Numbered from the stretch's first letter, positions 1 through 9,680 are shown. The stretch is 64,000 nucleotides of DNA from CAWAND01 sp963797485 (GCA_963797485.1 CAWCPF010000001.1:248001-312000); one strand, 5' to 3'. The notes: generated from the sequence alone by a model not told the origin. Program-made: numbers and translations.

Positions 1-658
1 TTCCTCGCCTTCGACCTCTTCCCGCCGATGGCGCTCGACAAGCTCGGGCTCGGCGGCCACGCCAACGGCCTCCACCTCTTCGACGACGACCTCTTCCACT
101 TCTTCGGCCATGTAAATCACATGGGCAATGGTGTCCGTCGCAGCATTGAGGATGCGGACCCCCTTGGCAACGACCAAGTCGGCGACAGTGATGGAGTCGT
201 CTATTTCGAGCCAGAACGCCCAGATCCACGGTGATGCGGTCCGGCAAATCCCCGGGCAGGGCCTCAACTTCAACTTCATTGATGCCGGCCACGAGCACAC
301 CGCCCTGCTCCTTGACCGCCGGTGCAGATCCGACGAGCTCGATGGGCACCTCTGTCCGGATGACGACGTCCATGGCTACCTTGAGGAAGTCCACGTGCAG
401 CATCGATCGGGTGATCGCATCACGCTGCACATCGCGGATGATCACCTTGTGGGTGTCTCCACCCACGTTGAGATCGATCAGAGTCGAGCCGGTGATGCCG
501 GTCATGACTTTGGCCGTTTGGCGCGCATCAAGGCTCAAGGGGATGGGCTCGATCCCGGTCCCGTACAGGATCGCCGGCAGTTGTCCCTGCCGCCGGATCT
601 CCTTCACGTGCTTGCCCAGTTGATCCCGGGCGCTGGCTTCAAGAATGTGCGTTTCCAA
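1..658 (-). CDS. rplY: 50S ribosomal protein L25 (long CTC form), partial and frameshifted
   Basis: The product binds 5S rRNA in the large ribosomal subunit. Reading the minus strand from a TTG at 656-658 gives METHILEASARDQLGKHVKE, a typical L25 start, followed by an L25-like core (LPAILYG, HVDFLKVAM, VPIELVGSAPAVKEQGG) and LPDRITVDL of the C-terminal CTC domain. A good GGAGG lies about 8 nt upstream. Near 208-212 the frame breaks: removing one base restores IDDSITVADLVVAKGVRIL and then the acidic, Val/Glu-rich tail expected of CTC proteins, which runs off the left edge. Without the correction the frame gives an Arg/Cys-rich tail unlike the family. The break is probably an indel in an AAA run. 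Assignment is secure; the C-terminus is outside the window. Confidence 0.9.
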   Translation of the reverse strand, partial: METHILEASARDQLGKHVKEIRRQGQLPAILYGTGIEPIPLSLDARQTAKVMTGITGSTLIDLNVGGDTHKVIIRDVQRDAITRSMLHVDFLKVAMDVVIRTEVPIELVGSAPAVKEQGGVLVAGINEVEVEALPGDLPDRITVDLGVLARNRRLHHCRRLGRCQGGPHPQCCDGHHCPCDLHGRRSGRGRRRRGGGRWRGRRARACRAPSAGRGRRRG

Positions 659-730
659 AACAGCTGCCTCCGATGCCCTTGCCTATCGCCGTCTGGCTTC
701 GACTTCCTGTGCCGGCGGCGTCGATTGTTA

Positions 731-1219
731 CTACCGGCGCAACAGCCGGGCAGCAAACAGGAAGGCCCCAAGGACCGCGCCGGCCGCCAAGCCGACCATC
801 AAGGAACCGCGCGTGTCAAACAGGGCATTGGCGGTGCCATCCACGCGCCCGGCGACCAGGAAGATTGTGTTGCTGCCTTCGCTAAGCTCGGCCCGGCTGG
901 CCAGGGTGAGACCGGCGCGTGAACCGCTCAGGCTCACCTTATTCCCCATGACCACAGCCACTCCGCTGTTTTCGAGGGACACCACTTCGCCGCGCACAGC
1001 GGCCGCTGCCGAAAGGTTGAGCGAGGCGGTTTCGGCCGTCACGATGCCAGCCCCGCCTGTCCGCAAGCCGACGTCCCCGGCCACAATCCGCCGGGCGCCC
1101 CCGCCCTGGATGCGAACCATTTCGGCCTCAATCGTCCCCACCCCCCCGCCTGTCAGGTTGACGATATCGGCCTCTAGAGAGTCTTGTTTGACGACCTCTT
1201 CGCCTTCAGGTTCGCCCAT
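731..1219 (-). CDS. membrane-anchored beta-repeat protein, unknown function
   Basis: About 162 residues from the ATG at 1219 (an in-frame ATG at 1288 is also possible). Most of the protein is a run of short alternating segments rich in Gly, Ala, Val and Thr, such as DIVNLTGGGVGTIEAEMV and GNKVSLSGSRAGLTLASRAEL, at roughly 10-12 residue spacing. This suggests a small beta-helix or bactofilin-like fold. The last ~20 residues (LMVGLAAGAVLGAFLFAARLL, then RR) form a C-terminal membrane anchor. There is no N-terminal signal peptide, so the body probably faces the cytoplasm. No catalytic motif is visible. It lies 72 bp upstream of rplY on the same strand and is preceded by a leader with a terminator-like hairpin. 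Function not recognised. Confidence 0.7.
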   Translation of the reverse strand: MGEPEGEEVVKQDSLEADIVNLTGGGVGTIEAEMVRIQGGGARRIVAGDVGLRTGGAGIVTAETASLNLSAAAAVRGEVVSLENSGVAVVMGNKVSLSGSRAGLTLASRAELSEGSNTIFLVAGRVDGTANALFDTRGSLMVGLAAGAVLGAFLFAARLLRR

Positions 1220-1238
1220 GACTGGCCTCAACGGGGCT

Positions 1239-1273
1239 AAAAACGACCCTGGCCCAACGCTTTGGGGGGTCGT
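1239..1273 (-). terminator. intrinsic terminator in the leader of the beta-repeat protein gene
   Basis: On the minus strand ACGACCC (1267-1273) pairs with GGGTCGT (1243-1249), with an inner CCCAA/TTGGG helix (1262-1266 with 1253-1257) and a 3-nt bulge. A run of five T follows (A at 1239-1243 on the plus strand). It sits between the promoter at 1358-1386 and the ATG at 1219, so it would stop transcription just before the gene. That arrangement suits an attenuator or the end of a ~110-nt small RNA. Confidence 0.65.
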
Positions 1274-1357
1274 GCGTGGCCCACGCATCTCTCCATTGGA
1301 ATCGGCGCACAGCGGCCGCTATCTGGGCGCACAGTGCGCATCCCACAAGTCCGGCCC

Positions 1358-1386
1358 ATTCTAACGGCCGGTGGTGGCTTCGTCAA
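1358..1386 (-). promoter_or_regulatory. sigma-70 type promoter on the minus strand
   Basis: TTGACG (1381-1386) and TAGAAT (1358-1363) are separated by 17 bp, read on the minus strand. The predicted start is near 1351, giving a leader of about 130 nt before the ATG at 1219. Confidence 0.65.
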
Positions 1387-1472
1387 CCTTAGATTGATTT
1401 CATCCGGCCGGGAGGTTAAACTTACCGATTGCCCTTCGCTCGGCTGCCGAGCACGGCACATTTGGCAGGTGT

Positions 1473-2156
1473 ATGGCACACTCATTGAAGCTCAATCTCG
1501 CGCTGGCCAGCGCCCTGGTCCTGTCGGGCCTGGCATGGTCGGCGCGCCCCGCCCAGGTCCCAGGCTTCGCTGAGATCAGCCGCCCGTCGGCTGGCGAAGC
1601 GCTCTCCGCGGTCGTCACAATCGAAGGCACCGCTTCCCATCCGGCCTTTCAGGCTTACGCGATCAGCTTCGCCTATGATCCGAATCCGACCCACACGTGG
1701 TTTCCGATCGGGGACCGTTCCACAACCCCGGTCAGCGATGGACGGCTGGCGCTGTGGGATACGACCGGAATCACACCCGGAACCTACCAGGTGCGGCTGA
1801 CGGTCCTGTTGGAAGGCGGCAGGAGCCTCGAGGCCATCGTGGGTGGACTGGTGATCGGGGGCGCCGGCGGCGGAGCCGCTTCATCCGAGGCCACTGCCCT
1901 GCCCCCGCCTTCGACCCAGGCGGCATCGACGCAGGCTGCCAACCCGATCGTGCCGGCCGTAGAGGCACAACCGCCCACGCCGGGTTCGAACCTGGTGGCG
2001 GTGCTCAAGATCGGCGTTTTCAGCGCCATCGCCGCCCTGGCGTTGATCGGCGGATACGCCTACTTACGGCCGAAATTGCGGGTTTACCTGGGATCGCTCC
2101 AGACCCGCCGCCTTCACCCCAGACGCAGGCCAAGCCCCCGCGAGGGCAGGCGATGA
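1473..2156 (+). CDS. secreted Ig-like domain protein with C-terminal membrane anchor
   Basis: 227 residues. An N-terminal signal sequence (LALASALVLSGLAWSA) is followed by a beta-rich domain at about residues 30-130 (ISRPSAGEALSAVVTIEGTA, then SFAYDPNPTHTWFPIG and ITPGTYQVRLTV). This resembles Ig-like modules that begin 'P.aGe.v.G.v.i.Gta'. A Pro/Ala/Thr linker (~135-175) leads to a transmembrane helix (~178-198) and a basic cytoplasmic tail. The body is therefore predicted to be outside the membrane, tethered by the C-terminal helix. Its stop overlaps the pth start by 4 bp (ATGA), so it is translationally coupled to pth-mfd. No enzymatic motif is visible and the specific role is unknown. Confidence 0.75.
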   Translation: MAHSLKLNLALASALVLSGLAWSARPAQVPGFAEISRPSAGEALSAVVTIEGTASHPAFQAYAISFAYDPNPTHTWFPIGDRSTTPVSDGRLALWDTTGITPGTYQVRLTVLLEGGRSLEAIVGGLVIGGAGGGAASSEATALPPPSTQAASTQAANPIVPAVEAQPPTPGSNLVAVLKIGVFSAIAALALIGGYAYLRPKLRVYLGSLQTRRLHPRRRPSPREGRR

Positions 2157-2740
2157 GCGCGCCCTGGCTGATCGCCTGCCTGGGCAACTCCGGTCGGGGC
2201 TTTCGTGAAAATCGTCACAATGTCGGCTTCATGGTGGCAGACCGTGCCAGCCAACGCTGGGGGTTCGATTTCTCTCGGGTTCAACACCTGGCCCTCACGG
2301 CCGAGGGCCAAGTGGAGGGTCGTCGGACACTGTTGGCCAAACCGCAGACGATGATGAACCTCTCCGGCCGTTCAATTGGCGGGATCGTGCGCTTCTTCAA
2401 GATCCCGCTGGACCAGCTGCTCGTGGTCTACGATGACCTCGATCTGCCGGTCGGGGCGCTCCGACTGCGGCCTGGCGGCGGCAGCGGCGGCCACCGTGGC
2501 ATGGAATTGATCATCGAGGCGTTGGGGAGTGACGCGTTTCCCCGGCTGAGAGTGGGCATCGGCCGGCCCCCGGGCAGGATGGATCCGGCCGCCTTTGTGC
2601 TGCAGAACTTCTCGGACGCCGAATTGGACGTCGTAGGACCCACACTGGATCGCGCCGTGGACTGCCTCGAGGCCCTGCTCACACAAGGCCTCGAGGCGGC
2701 CATGACGCGTTTCAATGGCGACCGCGAGGAGGACGATTGA
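2153..2740 (+). CDS. pth: peptidyl-tRNA hydrolase
   Basis: 195 residues, a normal length for bacterial Pth, the cytoplasmic enzyme that releases peptides from peptidyl-tRNA dropped by stalled ribosomes. Family signatures are in order: CLGNSGRGFRENRHNVGF (substrate-binding Asn in LGN and catalytic His in RHN), KPQTMMNLSG, VYDDLDLPVG with the conserved Asp, and GGSGGHRG, which replaces the more usual GGHNG loop. The ATG at 2153 overlaps the upstream stop, and the pth stop overlaps the mfd start (TTGA), indicating a coupled three-gene unit. Confidence 0.97.
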   Translation: MSAPWLIACLGNSGRGFRENRHNVGFMVADRASQRWGFDFSRVQHLALTAEGQVEGRRTLLAKPQTMMNLSGRSIGGIVRFFKIPLDQLLVVYDDLDLPVGALRLRPGGGSGGHRGMELIIEALGSDAFPRLRVGIGRPPGRMDPAAFVLQNFSDAELDVVGPTLDRAVDCLEALLTQGLEAAMTRFNGDREEDD

Positions 2741-5700
2741 ACCTGTCGACCCTCCTGAGCCCGATTGCGCGGCTGGACGCAGTGCAAGCGCTGGCCGGGC
2801 AACAAAACGCCAAGGGTATGCGGAGCCTACAGGTTCCGCGGGCAGCCCGGCCGCCGGTCATGGCCGCGCTCAGGGACGCCGTTCACCAGCCGGTCCTGGT
2901 TATCGTTTCGAGGATCGACCGCCTGCTGACCCTGGTCGAAGAGCTCCCGATGTGGGGCCCGGGCAATGATCCACTGACGTTCCCCGAACCGAACCCGCTC
3001 TTCTATGAGGCGGCCCCGTGGGGTCCGCGGACAATCCGGCAGCGCATCGAATGCCTGGCCGCGCTGCAGCCGAATCCCGAAGGTCTGGCCTCGGGCGCCC
3101 TGCCTCCCGTGATTCTGGCAACCGCCCGGGCGGTCATGAGCCGAACCCTGCCGGCCGAGGCATTCCGGGCGCACATGCTCACGCTCGAAGTCGGCCTCAC
3201 CTACCGGGTGGACCAGCTGGTCAAACAACTGCTCGACATCGGCTATCTGCCAGCCAGTGTCGTTACCCAGCCGGGGGAATTCAGCCGGCGAGGCGGGATG
3301 CTGGACGTCTGGCCGTCTTCTTTGGCCCGCCCGGCTCGCCTCGAGTTCTTTGGGGATCAGCTCGACACGCTGCGAGCTTTCGATCCGGAAACCCAACGCT
3401 CCACGCAGGCGCTCGGGGCGTTTCGGCTCACCCCGGCGCGCGAGGCCCTGCCTTCCCGGTATTTGCCCCAGTGGTCCGAACTGCTGCCTGCTCCGGCCCG
3501 AGAGGATCCCCGACCCGACGCCCATGTGCCCTGGCTTGAGTTTCTCATGCCGCTGATGTGGGACCGCCCCGCCGGTCTGTTGGACTACCTTCCCGGGAAC
3601 AGTCTGGTACTGGTCGACGATCGAATGGCCTTCGAAGATGCCGTCAATGAGTTTGAGGGCCAGGCCGTCGCCTTGCGCGATCAGCAACAAGCTCAGGGCA
3701 AGCTCTCAGAAGATTTTCCCCTGCCCTATCTGACGCTGGACGAACTCTCCGAAGTCCTGGAACGCCTGGGAGCAGTCGATCTGGGGATGATCTCGACCGC
3801 CGATGAGTCGGGGCCATCGCTTGGCCCAGCTTTCGATCCGGGGCCGAGATTCGGCGGCCAGGTCCGGCCGCTGTTGGATTTCTTGGGCCGCCGCCGTGCC
3901 GCGCATGAGACGTGCGTGGTCGTCAGCCGGCAGGCATCTCGCCTGGCCGAGATTTGGGGCGCCGAAGGAGGCAGCGCCCGGCTGGTCGACGATCTGCCGG
4001 CGGACATGATTTCTGGAGATGTTTACTTCATCCAGGGCGCGTTGGCGGAGGGCTGGACCTTGCAGGTGGGCGGACACGGCCCGGTTCACTTATTGACCGA
4101 TGCGGAAATCTTCGGCTGGGGCCGTCCGCGGCCCCGGACGCGCCGTCCTGTTCAAGCCGCCGCCCCTGAGGCCAGTTTTGCCGATCTCAAGCCTGGCGAC
4201 TTCGTGGTGCATATCGATTACGGGGTTGGGCGCCTCATGGGTCTGGTCCAACGCACTTTGGAGGGGCTCGCCCGCGAGTACCTGTTGGTGGAGTACGGCG
4301 GCGGCGGCCAGGTGTACGTCCCCGTGCATCAGGCCGACCGCCTGACGCGCTATGTCGGCGTCGAAGGCGTCGAACCCCACCTTTCCAATCTGGGGTCTCA
4401 AGAATGGGATCGAGTCAAGGGCCAGGCAGCCGAGGCGGTGGAGGAGATCGCCAGGGAGCTGCTGGATTTGTACGCTCGGCGGTCCGCGGTTCAGGGCTAC
4501 GCCTACGGGCCCGACACCGAATGGCAGCGCGAGTTGGAGGCCTCCTTTCCGTATGTGGAAACCGAGGACCAGCTCCGAGCTATCCACTCAGTGAAGAATG
4601 ACATGGAAGGCCCCCAGCCCATGGATCGACTCATCTGCGGGGATGTGGGGTACGGCAAGACCGAGGTGGCCCTCAGAGCTGCGTTCAAAGCCGTGATGGA
4701 GGGGCGCCAGGTGGCCCTGCTGGTCCCCACGACCATCCTGGCTCAGCAGCACCTCACGACCTTCCAACAGCGGCTCGCTCCCTACCCGGTCAAGGTCGCC
4801 ATGCTGTCTAGATTTCTGTCACACGCGCAGGCCATGGAGGTCATCCGCCGGCTGGCCTCGGGCGAGATTGACATCGTGATTGGGACCCACCGATTGCTGC
4901 AAAGGGACGTTCAATTCAAGGACCTGGGGCTGCTGATCATCGATGAAGAGCAACGATTTGGGGTCACGCACAAGGAGTACCTGAAGCGCATGCGCACCGA
5001 GGTGGACGTGCTCACGCTGACGGCGACGCCCATTCCGCGCACGTTATACATGGCCCTGGCCGGCGCGCGGGACATCTCCACCATCAACACCCCACCTGAA
5101 GAGCGTCTGCCTGTGGTCACCCAAGTGAGCCGATACGATCCGCGGCTGATTCGTCAAGCCGTGCTGCGGGAGCTCGACCGCGGCGGCCAGGCCTTCTTCG
5201 TCCACAACCGCGTTCAAACCATCAACAGTGTGGCACGCCGGCTAGAGCACCTGCTGCCCGAGGCCCGGCTGGGCGTGGCCCACGGCCAGATGCCCGAGGA
5301 GGCTCTATCGCAGGTCATGCAGAGGTTCTCGGTCGGCGAAATCGATATCTTGGTGAGCACGTCGATCATCGAGTCAGGCCTTGACATCCCTAACGCCAAT
5401 ACGCTCATTGTCGATCGAGCGGACCTGTTCGGCCTGGCGCAGCTTTACCAGCTGCGCGGCCGAGTCGGCCGAAGCTCAGCCCGGGCCTACGCCTATTTCC
5501 TGCGCCATCCCCAGGATCATGCCACCGAGGACGCCTTGCGCAGGCTGGAGATCATCGCCGAGAACGCTCAACTGGGGGCCGGCTACTCGATTGCTTTCAG
5601 GGACCTGGAGATGCGCGGCGCCGGCGACATCCTGGGCACCCGCCAGCACGGACATATCGCCGCCATTGGCTTTCACCTTTACACGCGTTTGCTGGCCGGG

Positions 5701-6207
5701 GCCGTCAGGCGCCTGCGAGAAACCTCGGCCGGCCCGGTGCCAGCCTCCGACATCTTCCTGGGCACGCGCGAGCCTTTGTCGGTCTCGATTGAACTGCCGT
5801 TGTCGAGCGCCATCCCGACGGCATTCGTTCCTGAGCGCGAACTCCGGCTGCAGCTTTATCGTCGGATGGCCGAGACGCGCGAACTCGACGAGGTGGTGGC
5901 GATGCAATCCGAACTCGAGGATCAATTCGGTCCGTTACCGAACGAGGTCGCCAACTTGCTCTTCCAACTCAAGGTGCGCATCCTGGCGGCCCGGGCGGAA
6001 GTCGACAGCATCACATCAGAAAACGGCCAGATCCTGCTGCGCATGCGCTCGACATTGGAAACGCTGGACCTACCCACTCTCGGTCCGGATGTCCGCCCCA
6101 GCCGCAAAGGCGTCTGGCTTTCAAGGAGCCAAGACACGAACTGGGAGGCACGCTTGTTGGAAGTCTTGGAGCGCCTGGGTCGCGCCGGGGTGCCCGCCGC
6201 GGCTTGA
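2737..6207 (+). CDS. mfd: transcription-repair coupling factor Mfd
   Basis: 1156 residues, full length. The protein is a dsDNA translocase that removes RNA polymerase stalled at lesions and recruits UvrA. A UvrB-like N-terminal region covers ~1-440 (RRGGMLDVWPSS, RLEFFGDQLDTLRAFDP). The CarD-like RNA-polymerase interaction domain starts near 479 (LKPGDFVVHIDYGVG). The RecG-like helicase carries Walker A GDVGYGKTE (~634), DEEQ (~735), TATPIPRT (~762), IESGLDIPNANT (~877) and the TRG-type RDLEMRGAGDILGTRQHG (~955). A C-terminal TRCF domain follows. The start is TTG, overlapping the pth stop in TTGA. The frame is unbroken over its whole length, unlike many neighbours. Confidence 0.98.
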   Translation: MNLSTLLSPIARLDAVQALAGQQNAKGMRSLQVPRAARPPVMAALRDAVHQPVLVIVSRIDRLLTLVEELPMWGPGNDPLTFPEPNPLFYEAAPWGPRTIRQRIECLAALQPNPEGLASGALPPVILATARAVMSRTLPAEAFRAHMLTLEVGLTYRVDQLVKQLLDIGYLPASVVTQPGEFSRRGGMLDVWPSSLARPARLEFFGDQLDTLRAFDPETQRSTQALGAFRLTPAREALPSRYLPQWSELLPAPAREDPRPDAHVPWLEFLMPLMWDRPAGLLDYLPGNSLVLVDDRMAFEDAVNEFEGQAVALRDQQQAQGKLSEDFPLPYLTLDELSEVLERLGAVDLGMISTADESGPSLGPAFDPGPRFGGQVRPLLDFLGRRRAAHETCVVVSRQASRLAEIWGAEGGSARLVDDLPADMISGDVYFIQGALAEGWTLQVGGHGPVHLLTDAEIFGWGRPRPRTRRPVQAAAPEASFADLKPGDFVVHIDYGVGRLMGLVQRTLEGLAREYLLVEYGGGGQVYVPVHQADRLTRYVGVEGVEPHLSNLGSQEWDRVKGQAAEAVEEIARELLDLYARRSAVQGYAYGPDTEWQRELEASFPYVETEDQLRAIHSVKNDMEGPQPMDRLICGDVGYGKTEVALRAAFKAVMEGRQVALLVPTTILAQQHLTTFQQRLAPYPVKVAMLSRFLSHAQAMEVIRRLASGEIDIVIGTHRLLQRDVQFKDLGLLIIDEEQRFGVTHKEYLKRMRTEVDVLTLTATPIPRTLYMALAGARDISTINTPPEERLPVVTQVSRYDPRLIRQAVLRELDRGGQAFFVHNRVQTINSVARRLEHLLPEARLGVAHGQMPEEALSQVMQRFSVGEIDILVSTSIIESGLDIPNANTLIVDRADLFGLAQLYQLRGRVGRSSARAYAYFLRHPQDHATEDALRRLEIIAENAQLGAGYSIAFRDLEMRGAGDILGTRQHGHIAAIGFHLYTRLLAGAVRRLRETSAGPVPASDIFLGTREPLSVSIELPLSSAIPTAFVPERELRLQLYRRMAETRELDEVVAMQSELEDQFGPLPNEVANLLFQLKVRILAARAEVDSITSENGQILLRMRSTLETLDLPTLGPDVRPSRKGVWLSRSQDTNWEARLLEVLERLGRAGVPAAA

Positions 6208-6219
6208 ACGGGCCGCGTG

Positions 6220-7170
6220 TCAAACCTGGGGGCGGAACCGGATCAGCCCAACCAGATACGGCTGACCGTCGATGTATTCAATCAGTATCGACCATGAGTG
6301 CCAGTTGAAGGTGTTGCCGCCAGCCGGGGCTGGACGGAAGGCATTGTAGTAATTGAGATTGGCGTCGGCGATAGGCGGCAAGACCGCCTGTGTGACAGTC
6401 CCGAGTTGAAGCGAATCGCAGGCAAGGGCCGGCGCGTTGGCAAGCACATCCTCAAGTTGTGGCAGGATGGCGTCTGAAAAGGTCCCCTCGATCGCAGTTT
6501 GGCTGCCCACGTTAACGCCCCAGGCTCGAGACGTCGGGTCTACAAACAGGTCGGCGACTTCCGAGCGTGTCAACACGACAGCCGGATCCCACCAATCCAC
6601 CCGAATGGCCAGACCGCGCCGATCGGAGACAAGCGAACTCAACAGATCGCCATCACGCGAGATGATGGCCTGAGAGAATCGGGTAAACACCTCGTTGGCC
6701 CGCAGATCGGAGCAGAACGCGTCGGGGGAGACGTATTCGGTCAGATTCGTGGCCTGGACCCAGCCTGTACGGCCGTCCGTTCGTTCGATCTCCACCCATT
6801 GCGAGCTCCCCAACAGAGTGCTTTTCCCGGTCAAATGCAGTCCACGCTGGTCGGGGGCCAGGTAGCCGTTGATTTCGCCGGACAAGCCGGCCGTGGTTCG
6901 AAACGGGAGCTGGCCCCCGTCCACGATGCCCAGCACTGCATACTCACTGGTGGGCGGGGCAAGGCCGGCTTCGGGGGTCGGCGTTTCAGAGGGGGGCACG
7001 GAGGTGGACGTGGGTCGAAACGGTGTCGTGATGGTTTGCATCGGAACCAACGTTCTCGAGCATGCGGCCAGAGACGTGGCCAGGACCACCGCCAAGCAGG
7101 CCGCCAGACTACCCGGAGGCGTCCGATGTCGGTGAGGCTGGGTCGATCCGATCTGGGCGCGTACAGTCAT
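6220..7170 (-). CDS. SH3-like domain lipoprotein, unknown function
   Basis: 317 residues from the ATG at 7170. A basic N-terminus, hydrophobic segment (CLAVVLATSLAAC) and lipobox LAAC predict a lipoprotein anchored on the outer face of the membrane. A Thr/Pro-rich spacer (~50-75) leads to an SH3-like segment (GSSQWVEIERTDGRTGWVQA). The remainder (~150-315) is a globular region with Trp-rich strands (GLAIRVDWWDPAV, FNWHSWSILIEYIDGQPYLVG) and no recognised catalytic motif. The frame is also open upstream to 7401, but that stretch overlaps lon and reads as low-complexity. It converges on mfd with a 12-bp gap. A cell-envelope sensing or binding role is possible but unproven. Confidence 0.75.
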   Translation of the reverse strand: MTVRAQIGSTQPHRHRTPPGSLAACLAVVLATSLAACSRTLVPMQTITTPFRPTSTSVPPSETPTPEAGLAPPTSEYAVLGIVDGGQLPFRTTAGLSGEINGYLAPDQRGLHLTGKSTLLGSSQWVEIERTDGRTGWVQATNLTEYVSPDAFCSDLRANEVFTRFSQAIISRDGDLLSSLVSDRRGLAIRVDWWDPAVVLTRSEVADLFVDPTSRAWGVNVGSQTAIEGTFSDAILPQLEDVLANAPALACDSLQLGTVTQAVLPPIADANLNYYNAFRPAPAGGNTFNWHSWSILIEYIDGQPYLVGLIRFRPQV

Positions 7171-7210
7171 ACGAAATCGAAGTGCGGGTCTGAGCGACGC
7201 CAAACCGGAG

Positions 7211-9680
7211 CTAGCCGGGTGCCGTAGGAAGGTGCGGGCGATGGGAACTCGGCTTGGAGGACGATTTGGATTTGCCCTTGGGCTTGGAACGAGCCGGTGG
7301 AACAGCATCGGCCACAGGCGGCCGCAACGCGAGCTCAAACACCTCATCCATATGTCGCACCAGCTTGAATTCCAGCGCGGCGCGCGCCTTGGCGGGCACA
7401 TCCACCAGGTCCTTCTTGTTCTGGGCCGGCAAAATGACCGTTCCGAGCTTCAATCGATAAGCGGCCAGGACCTTCTCTTTCACCCCGCCGACGGGGAGAA
7501 CCCGCCCGCGCAGCGTGATTTCGCCGGTCATGCCCATATCGCGATTGATGGGGCGGCCAGTCAGAGCCGAGGCGAGCGAGGTGGCCATGGTGATGCCGGC
7601 ACTGGGACCATCCTTCGGTATGGCACCTTCGGGAATGTGGATGTGGATGTCCGTGCTTTCGAATAGCTCGGGGTTGAAGTTCAGCTGCTTTGCTCTAGAT
7701 TTCACAAATGACAGCGCTGCCTGAGCAGATTCCTGCATCACTTCCCCGATCTGCCCGGTGATCTGCATGTTCCCTTTGCCCTCCACCAGGAGGACTTCGA
7801 CAGGAAGGGTGTCCCCCCCATTCTCGGTCCAGGCGAGTCCAAGCGCGGCGCCGATCTGATCTTCGCGCTCAGGTTCTCGCGGACTTATCTGGGGCGGACC
7901 CAGGAGGCGTGCCAGCCGAGCCGGGGTCACGCGTGCAGGCGTGCTGCGCCCCTCGGCCTTCTTGCGAGCCACCTTGCGGCAGATCTTGCCGAGCTCCCGC
8001 TCGAGGTTTCGCACCCCGGCTTCCCAGGTGTACTGGCGAATGATGATCTGGATCGCCGGAGCGGTGACGGTCAACTCTTCAGCTGCCAGACCATTCTGCT
8101 CCAATTGGCGAGGCACCAAGAACTTTTCGGCGATCGCCAGCTTTTCTTCTTCGATGTAGCCGGGGAAATCAATCACCTCCAGCCGGTCGATCAACGCCGG
8201 GGGAACGGCTTCCAGGGTGTTGGCCGTGGTGACAAAGAGCACTTTGGAGAGATCGTAGCCGATCTCCAGATAGTGATCGGAAAACCCGTGGTTCTGCTCC
8301 GGGTCAAGGACTTCGAGCAGCGCGGCTGACGGATCGCCTCGGAAATCATTGCCCAGCTTGTCAATCTCATCCAGCATGAACAGCGGGTTGACTGTGCCGG
8401 CCTTGCGCATCCCCTGCAGAACCCGGCCCGGCAGGGCGCCGATGTAGGTTCGGCGGTGGCCGCGTATCTCAGCCTCATCGCGGACCCCGCCCAACGAGAC
8501 GCGGACAAAGTTGCGGCCAAGCGCCTCTGCGATGGATTGACCCAGCGAGGTCTTTCCGGTTCCCGGTGGGCCGACGAAACACAAGATCGGCTGGCGCTGC
8601 TTCGCGCCGGCCAGGCTGCGCACGGCGATGTACTCGAGGATCCGTTCCTTGGCCTTATCCAGTCCGAAGTGTTTCTTGTTCAACACACGCGAAACATGCT
8701 TGATGTCCAGGTCGTCTTCACTCGACGCGGTCCACGGGAGTTCGATCAGCCAATCCAGATAGGTCCGGATGATGCCGACTTCAGGCGACATGGGCGGCAT
8801 TTGCGTGAGCCGCTGGACCTCACGCTGCGCCTTGGCGGCCACCTCATCGGGCAGGTCCAGATGATCGATCCGCTCGCGCAGTTCCGAGATCTCCTGGCTC
8901 CAGATGTCAGTCTCGCCCAACTCGGTCTGGATGGCCTTCATTTGCTCGCGCAGGTACATCTCGCGCTGCGACCGATCGACCTCGTTCTGTACCTGAGCAT
9001 GGATATGGTCTTCAAGCTCGAGCACATCCAGCTCGCGGCCGAGCAGAACGCTCAGCCGCTGCAGGCGGGCCATCGGGTCGAAGGTCTCGAGCAGCTCCTG
9101 CCGTTCGGCGATGGTGATGCTCAGGGCCGAGGCCACCAGATCCGCCAACCACCCCGGCTCTTCGATGTTCATGGCATAGACATAGGCTTCTTCGGGCAGG
9201 GTGCGGCTTAGCCGCACACAGCGTTCGAAGAGCGTCAAGACCGCCCGCATCAAGGCGATGTTCTCTTTCGTCCGGCGGTTGTTCTCTTGGACCGGCCGAG
9301 CGCGCGCCCGGAGCACACCGTCGACGATGACATAACGCACGATCTCGACGCGCCGGCGGCCTTGAGTTCAGGATCGACATCGAACCGTCGGCCATCTGCA
9401 TGGGGCGGCTCACCGCCAGCTCGGTCCCCACAGAGTACAAATCGCTCGAGGTCGGGTTTTCCACATGAGCATCAATCTGGGTCACGGCGATCATGGTCTC
9501 GCCATCCCGCGCCGATTCCTCGATCGCCGACAAGGTCGGCTCGTGATCGACGAACAGCGGTGTGACCATGTTGGGGTATACGACCACGTCTCGGACCGGC
9601 AGCACGGCGCACTCAATCAAGCCCTCATCGTCCATGAGGGCATTGTCGATGTCGTACAACTCGTCCGACCGGCGGTTCAT
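7211..9680 (-). CDS. lon: ATP-dependent Lon protease, with an apparent frameshift
   Basis: Cytoplasmic AAA+ serine protease that degrades misfolded and regulatory proteins. The N-terminal LON substrate-binding domain reads from MNRRSDELYDIDNALMDDEG through VLPVRDVVVYPNMVTPLF to MADGSMSIL. At about 9367-9370 one base must be removed to continue into QGRRRVEIVRYVIVDGVLRA, as in other Lons. Downstream are the coiled-coil NTD region, Walker A FVGPPGTGKTSL, Walker B FMLDEIDKLG, and the proteolytic domain with IPKDGPSAGITM (nucleophile Ser) and GGVKEKVLAA (Lys). A Lys/Ser/Pro-rich tail ends the protein. The ATG at 9680 is preceded by GAAGG; an in-frame TTG at 9737 overlapping the folC stop (TTGA) is an alternative that adds 19 residues. 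Confidence 0.95.

Noticed and set aside
411..425. GTGA...TCAC pair in rplY.
   Set aside because: The spacer is five bases, not six, and only the four-base core matches; it is within ordinary coding sequence.
2203..2220. TCGTGA-N6-TCACAA inside pth, similar to the recurring palindrome.
   Set aside because: The bases encode the conserved Pth segment RENRHNVG, so the match is forced by the protein sequence.
9360..9375. Programmed ribosomal frameshift in lon.
   Set aside because: There is no slippery heptamer or downstream pseudoknot, Lon is not known to use frameshifting, and similar single-base breaks occur in many unrelated genes here.
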